In this document: positions 59,922 to 64,000 of the stretch, piece after piece | Layout of the letters: the number at the start of each line of letters is the position of its first letter | Position numbering within the stretch: position 1 is the first letter of the stretch | NCBI GenBank assembly: GCA_046314755.1 | Contig: JBKDBG010000033.1 | Span: 1 to 64,000 of the forward strand | Source of the DNA: UBA6183 sp046314755 | Lineage (GTDB): Bacteria > Bacteroidota > Bacteroidia > UKL13-3 | Reading direction: 5' to 3' | DNA length: 64,000 bases | Made by a program: the position numbers and the translations under genes | Notes under the pieces: model-generated | What the model was told of the DNA's origin: nothing | Seen by the model: the letters and a program-made list of their open reading frames with translations, nothing else | Database searches by the model: none

Positions 59922-60890
59922 ATGAACCAAATATTTGAAAATGACGTGCAAGCTGCTGATGCCTTGCATCAAAAATATAAAGCATTAAAAGCAGAAATCG
60001 GGAAAGTAATCGTTGGTCAGCATGATGTGGTTGATGCCGTGTTGATGTCGATTTTTGCCAACGGGCATACCTTGCTTGTTGGTGTTCCGGGCCTTGCTAA
60101 AACATTGTTGGTACGAACCATTGCCGAGGTTCTTGATTTAAATTTTAGTCGTATACAATTTACTCCCGACTTAATGCCAAGTGACATTACCGGAAGTGAA
60201 ATACTAAATGATAAACGTGAATTCAGTTTTGTTCGCGGGCCGTTATTTGCAAACATTGTATTGGCCGATGAAATCAACCGAACACCGCCAAAAACGCAGG
60301 CGGCTTTACTTGAAGCCATGCAAGAAAAAAACGTTACCGTAAATGGTAGAATTCATAAATTAGAACAACCTTTTTTTGTACTTGCTACACAAAACCCTAT
60401 TGAGCAAGAAGGAACATATCCTTTGCCGGAAGCGCAACTCGACCGATTTATGTTTAATGTAATTTTGGGATATCCAAAATTAGAAGAAGAAATAGAAGTA
60501 ATTAAGCGCACCACAGGAAACGAATCAAGTGAATTAAAAAAGATACTTCATGCCAATGAAATATTGCAATTTCAACAACTGGTTAGAAAAGTTCCTGTTA
60601 CGGATAATGTGCTTGAATATGCAGTAAAACTTGTTGCTAAAACAAGGCCTCAAACCGAATTGGCAACTGCGCATGTAAATGAATACATCAGCTATGGTGC
60701 CGGACCGAGAGCCGGACAATATTTAATTCTTGGCGCTAAATGCCATGCTTTATTAAGTGGCAGATACAGCCCCGATATTGAAGATGTAAAAGCAGTTGCA
60801 TATAACGTGCTACGCCACCGCGTGGTTAAAAATTACAAAGCAGAGGCGGAAGGATTAAGTATTGAAGATATTATCAAAGAATTGCTGTAA
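59922..60890 (+). CDS. MoxR-family AAA+ ATPase
   Basis: 322 residues. Walker A is GVPGLAKT (about residues 46-53), Walker B is IVLADEINRTPPKTQ (about 107-121), and the sensor region follows in VLATQNPIEQEGTYPLPEAQLDRF. It matches MoxR ATPases (AAA_3 plus lid), which act as chaperones for maturation of specific complexes, usually beside VWA-domain and DUF58 genes. Neither lies beside it here: the next gene is a CotH-like secreted protein. Translation begins 6 nt after the SurA-like gene. Confidence 0.92.
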   Translation: MNQIFENDVQAADALHQKYKALKAEIGKVIVGQHDVVDAVLMSIFANGHTLLVGVPGLAKTLLVRTIAEVLDLNFSRIQFTPDLMPSDITGSEILNDKREFSFVRGPLFANIVLADEINRTPPKTQAALLEAMQEKNVTVNGRIHKLEQPFFVLATQNPIEQEGTYPLPEAQLDRFMFNVILGYPKLEEEIEVIKRTTGNESSELKKILHANEILQFQQLVRKVPVTDNVLEYAVKLVAKTRPQTELATAHVNEYISYGAGPRAGQYLILGAKCHALLSGRYSPDIEDVKAVAYNVLRHRVVKNYKAEAEGLSIEDIIKELL

Positions 60891-60910
60891 AAGTTGTACT
60901 TTTCCCATTA

Positions 60911-62428
60911 ATGAAAAGTACCGTATTTTGTTTTTTAGGGTTATTACCTCTTTTTGTTTTTTCGCAATCTGCTGAGTTCCCTTCACCCGGAACTTTGTAT
61001 GATGGCAAGTTACATCGCATTCATATTTCGATGAATGAGGATAGTTTAACGGCATTATTAGCTCCCGAAAACCGTTGGACTAACCACACTTACCCCGCTG
61101 ATTTTATCTATGACGGTAATGACACCTTAAAAAACATTGGAATACGCATCAAAGGGAACACATCGCGTAATGCCAAAAAACTTTCTTTTCGTTTAAGCTT
61201 TGATGAATTTGAGAACCAAACCTATCAAGGTTTAAAAACCATTAACTTAAATGGAAACCACAACGATCCTTCGGTAAGCAGGGAACTGCTCAGCAATTAT
61301 GTAATGAATGAGGCGGGTATTATTGCCACGCGTGTAAACCACATACAGCTTTATATTAATGGTGTTTATCGCGGAGTATATGCGCAAGCCGAACACATCA
61401 ATAAAAAATTTTTAACCACTCGTTTTAATGAAAGTTCGGGCAACTTATACAAGTGTTCATGGCCGGCTGATTTAACTTGGAAGGGAAGCAACCAGCAAAC
61501 GTATAAAGACATCATCAACCCTAGCCCTTTAAATGAAAGAGCATATGAGTTAAAAACAAATGAATCTGTTGATGATTACAGTGATTTGGTGTTGCTCATT
61601 AATACCATTAACAATACACCCTCTGCCCAATTTAAAAATGCAATCGACACTTTGTTTGATGTAGATGCTTTTTTAAAGGTATTAGCAGCCGAAATTTTGC
61701 TAGGACATTGGGACAATTATGCATTCAACAAAAACAACTACTACATTTATCATCAACAACAAAAACGTAAGTTCTACTACATTCCTTACGATATGGATAA
61801 TACCTTAGGCGTACAATGGGGCTTTGGCGATGTAAACAATAGAAATGTAAACAACTGGGTAAAATCAGAGATTCCTTTGAGCAGTAAAATATTGGCTGTA
61901 CCTGAATACAAATCGTTGTTTCATTTGCATATTTATAACTTATGCAATTCGGTATTTAACAGCAATAAGCTTTTTCCAAAAATTGATTCCATCAAAACTT
62001 ACCTCACACCTGCAATTGCCGTTGATTCGTTTTTTACAGGCAATTGGGAAAGTGATTATGGCTTTACGGTGAATGATTGGCAAAATTCATATAATACAGG
62101 ACGAGGCGGACATGTAAGCTTCGGCATTAAACCGTTTATTGACAGCAGAGGCAGCAGTGCCTTGTCGCAAATTAATGTGAACCAAGGGGTAAAAATAAGC
62201 CATGAGAAACCTTTATGTGTGGTGTTTCCTAATCCGGTTCAACACAGGCTTTATATTTCAGGAGAACACACCTTTGAATTAACCCTAATGGATATAACCG
62301 GAAAAACAATTTGGGAAGGGACCGGAAATGAAATCAACACTTCCGATTTAAACAATGGGATATACCATTTATTGGTTAAACACGAAAATAAAACAGCAAC
62401 GTTTAAAATTGTAATTGCCCATGAATAA
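60911..62428 (+). CDS. CotH-like kinase-fold protein with T9SS type A sorting domain
   Basis: 505 residues. A signal peptide (ending FVFSQ) is followed by a CotH-family domain (about 25-400): IGIRIKGNTSRNAKKLSFRLS, then LYINGVYRGVYAQAEHI and IPYDMDNTLG, which hold the kinase-like Lys/Asp positions of CotH. CotH of Bacillus phosphorylates spore-coat proteins; activity here is inference. A T9SS type A domain ends it (VVFPNPVQHRLYISGE to the end). It should be exported and surface-attached. It lies 20 nt after the MoxR gene; its last codons overlap the next start. Confidence 0.88.
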   Translation: MKSTVFCFLGLLPLFVFSQSAEFPSPGTLYDGKLHRIHISMNEDSLTALLAPENRWTNHTYPADFIYDGNDTLKNIGIRIKGNTSRNAKKLSFRLSFDEFENQTYQGLKTINLNGNHNDPSVSRELLSNYVMNEAGIIATRVNHIQLYINGVYRGVYAQAEHINKKFLTTRFNESSGNLYKCSWPADLTWKGSNQQTYKDIINPSPLNERAYELKTNESVDDYSDLVLLINTINNTPSAQFKNAIDTLFDVDAFLKVLAAEILLGHWDNYAFNKNNYYIYHQQQKRKFYYIPYDMDNTLGVQWGFGDVNNRNVNNWVKSEIPLSSKILAVPEYKSLFHLHIYNLCNSVFNSNKLFPKIDSIKTYLTPAIAVDSFFTGNWESDYGFTVNDWQNSYNTGRGGHVSFGIKPFIDSRGSSALSQINVNQGVKISHEKPLCVVFPNPVQHRLYISGEHTFELTLMDITGKTIWEGTGNEINTSDLNNGIYHLLVKHENKTATFKIVIAHE

Positions 62429-62750
62429 GGAAAAGCAACGCATTAAGAAGTACGAAGAGTTTTATCAATTTTACCTGAGCGAACACACCAACAGTACCTG
62501 TCGTATGTTACATTTTATCGGAACGGCTTTAGTTTTTGTTTGCCTTGCTTTGGGCATCTACACATCAAACAGTTTATGGTATTGGCTGAGCCCGGTTGTA
62601 GGTTACGGATTTGCCTGGGTTGGTCATTTCTTTTTTGAGAAAAACAAACCTGCTACATTTCAATATCCGCTTTGGAGTTTGTTGAGTGATTTCAGGTTGT
62701 TTTTTGAAATATTAACCGGCAAACAAAGCCTAATGATAGGTGACAAATGA
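62421..62750 (+). CDS. Mpo1-like (DUF962) membrane protein
   Basis: A 109-residue protein of the Mpo1/DUF962 family; yeast Mpo1 is an iron-dependent dioxygenase of 2-hydroxy fatty acids. Family marks are SEHTNSTCRMLHFIGTA (His/Asn/His) and FAWVGHFFFEKNKPATFQYP followed by LWSLLSDF. Two membrane helices lie between. The start is ATG 62421, which overlaps the CotH-like stop by 8 nt. The PAP2-like gene begins inside its last codons. A lipid-related role fits the PAP2-like neighbour, but substrate is unknown. Confidence 0.88.
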   Translation: MNKEKQRIKKYEEFYQFYLSEHTNSTCRMLHFIGTALVFVCLALGIYTSNSLWYWLSPVVGYGFAWVGHFFFEKNKPATFQYPLWSLLSDFRLFFEILTGKQSLMIGDK

Positions 62751-63349
62751 ACAGAAGTATAGCCATATTATTATCCGTTGTTTTTCATCCGATATTCGTA
62801 AATCTGCTTTGTTTACTAAGCCTTTTGTATTGGCACCCCTTTGTAGACGCAAGTTTATCAAGTGATGGAAAATTGTTTTATACCCTTTATGTTTTCATTA
62901 CAACAGCTATGATTCCCTTATTGTTGGTGGTGGCAAGAAAATTTATGGGCTACAGCAAAAGTGTAATGCTTGAAAATGCTGATGAAAGGCATGTTCCCTA
63001 CATCGCTTCAGCTTGTGCCAATTTGTTCGGCTATTATTTATTCATCAAAATTGGAACACCTAAGCCATTGCAAGCATTGTTGTTGGCACAAGCTACCATT
63101 TCAGTTTTATTATTAATCATTAATTTCAGAACTAAAATTAGTGCACATGCTACGTGTTTAGGCTGTTTAATTGGCGTGTTTTTGGCCATAAGCCCCATTG
63201 CATTTATTGATATGAGGGTACCCATTGTAATGGCCTTTATAGTGGCAGGTATTACAGCTTCCGCAAGGGTGTTTTTACAAGCACATTCGTTAGCTCAAAT
63301 CTATTCAGGTTTTGCTTTGGGATTGTTTGTAATGGCTGCACTTATTTAA
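62747..63349 (+). CDS. PAP2-like membrane protein
   Basis: A 200-residue integral membrane protein with about six helices. It resembles the short PAP2 phosphatase-like proteins of Bacteroidota: KISAHATCLGCLIG corresponds to the SGH-type motif with His, and ARVFLQAHSLAQIYSGFALG to the second Arg/His motif. The first motif (KxxxxxxRP) is not evident, so catalytic activity on lipid phosphates is uncertain. Its ATG overlaps the Mpo1-like stop by 4 nt. Its own stop shares TTAA with the convergent FkbM gene. Confidence 0.75.
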   Translation: MNRSIAILLSVVFHPIFVNLLCLLSLLYWHPFVDASLSSDGKLFYTLYVFITTAMIPLLLVVARKFMGYSKSVMLENADERHVPYIASACANLFGYYLFIKIGTPKPLQALLLAQATISVLLLIINFRTKISAHATCLGCLIGVFLAISPIAFIDMRVPIVMAFIVAGITASARVFLQAHSLAQIYSGFALGLFVMAALI

Positions 63350-64000
63350 TTGCACAGAAAATAAAAATCTCCACCTTCATAGGTTAAAGCCTCCTTTTTT
63401 TGTATAGGAACCAGTTGATTTTGCTGCAAAGCAAATACGCGGTAACCTAGAGGGGACAACAAGTTGATAATGGCTGAACGATTTTCAGAAGAACTGATTT
63501 CAATTTGAATCATCGGTTTACAACGATCAATTGTTTTCATCATGTGAGGAAAGAGTAGTACCTCATATCCTTCTACATCGCACTTGATAAAATCAATACG
63601 TGCATAAGGAGCAAACAATTCATCAGGCACACACATTTCAACTTCATAAGTTTGCATCATCGTAGCATCATTATCCTCAACAACTTTGGTTAAACCATGA
63701 CGAAAAACGCCATCAATCATAGGCGTTCCCATGGTTATTTTTTTGCGCTCCCCACCTAGTGCATTTCGCAAAAGCGTTACGTTGCTTAAACCAAACTTTT
63801 GAAGGTTTAATTCGAAAACATTGGCAAACAAAGGAACGGGTTCTACAGCAATAACCTTGCCTGATGATGCAACATGGTTTGACAAGAAAGAAGAGTAATA
63901 GCCAACATTTGCACCGATATCAATACAAACAAATCCCGGCTTAATAATTTGTTTGAGGTAAAACAACTCCGGATATTTTTTGGCCAAAAATCCCGACTTA
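63346..64000 (-). CDS. FkbM-family methyltransferase (5' end beyond the window)
   Basis: At least 217 residues are visible; the frame is open to the window edge, so the start lies outside (reading begins KSGFLAKKYPELFYL). The SAM-binding motif is CIDIGANVGYYSSFL, followed by VIAVEPVPLFANVFELN and the FkbM-type DFIKCDVEGYEVLLF. It methylates a hydroxyl, often on a sugar or polyketide; the substrate is unknown. It converges on the PAP2-like gene with a 4-bp stop overlap. Confidence 0.88.
   Translation of the reverse strand, partial: KSGFLAKKYPELFYLKQIIKPGFVCIDIGANVGYYSSFLSNHVASSGKVIAVEPVPLFANVFELNLQKFGLSNVTLLRNALGGERKKITMGTPMIDGVFRHGLTKVVEDNDATMMQTYEVEMCVPDELFAPYARIDFIKCDVEGYEVLLFPHMMKTIDRCKPMIQIEISSSENRSAIINLLSPLGYRVFALQQNQLVPIQKKEALTYEGGDFYFLCN

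Overview
The window is a piece of a Bacteroidota chromosome. It is AT-rich. It carries a SusC/SusD pair, type IX secretion (T9SS) cargo of both the type A and the gliding-motility C-terminal (type B) kinds, promoters of the Bacteroidota form (TTTG, about 19 bp, TAnnTTTG), few Shine-Dalgarno sequences, and a methionine synthase without its homocysteine module. I cannot fix the order or genus. No rRNA, CRISPR array, phage or recognisable transposase is present. There is one tRNA (Asn).

Layout. 1-3.8 kb is accessory: an ATPase/winged-helix/nuclease-like gene bracketed by two 47-bp copies of the 3' end of the next gene, a YxSQAD-repeat protein, a three-gene membrane cluster (TM2, DUF2752, DUF4870-like) and an XRE regulator. 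4.3-8.9 kb is a SusC/SusD outer-membrane uptake pair. 9.1-9.4 kb holds tRNA-Asn and a broken partial copy of it. 9.4-18.8 kb is mostly housekeeping: a sugar kinase, Glu/Leu dehydrogenase, phosphatidylserine decarboxylase, OxyR, a PpiD-like foldase, an RsmI-like methylase and a GAF histidine kinase. 18.8-22.8 kb is a TetR-controlled phenylacetyl-CoA epoxidase operon (paaA, B, C, D). It has been invaded twice, by a hairpin repeat between paaA and paaB and by an S23/four-helix-bundle gene flanked by inverted GATT(A/T)AAA-type repeats between paaB and paaC.

22.8-30 kb holds an NlpC/P60 lipoprotein, RecJ, a PD40 propeller protein, a small regulator/membrane/secreted-protein operon, a thioredoxin-like protein, a cytochrome b5-like protein and aspartate-semialdehyde dehydrogenase. 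30-42 kb is the most striking region. It is an ECF sigma factor, then a membrane anti-sigma-like protein whose outer part is a gliding-motility C-terminal domain, then an 1,813-class giant PKD protein with the same type of C-terminal domain. Divergent from these is a second giant (about 1,540 aa; SBBP propeller, four two-module PKD repeats, same C-terminal domain). I read this as a surface-adhesin locus in which the regulator may sense T9SS export.

42-64 kb holds IspH, a glutathione peroxidase, MetH with a structured leader, a GH53 galactanase-like lipoprotein, an SRAP protein, a VbhA-type antitoxin with a Fic toxin, menaquinone genes menC and menA, HflX, a WYL protein, two periplasmic parvulin foldases followed by a MoxR ATPase, a CotH-like T9SS protein, an Mpo1-like protein, a PAP2-like protein and a FkbM methyltransferase cut by the window edge.

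Starts were chosen by moving non-ATG or over-long openings to the ATG that fits signal peptides, family N-termini and neighbour spacing. Where no ATG exists, this is stated.
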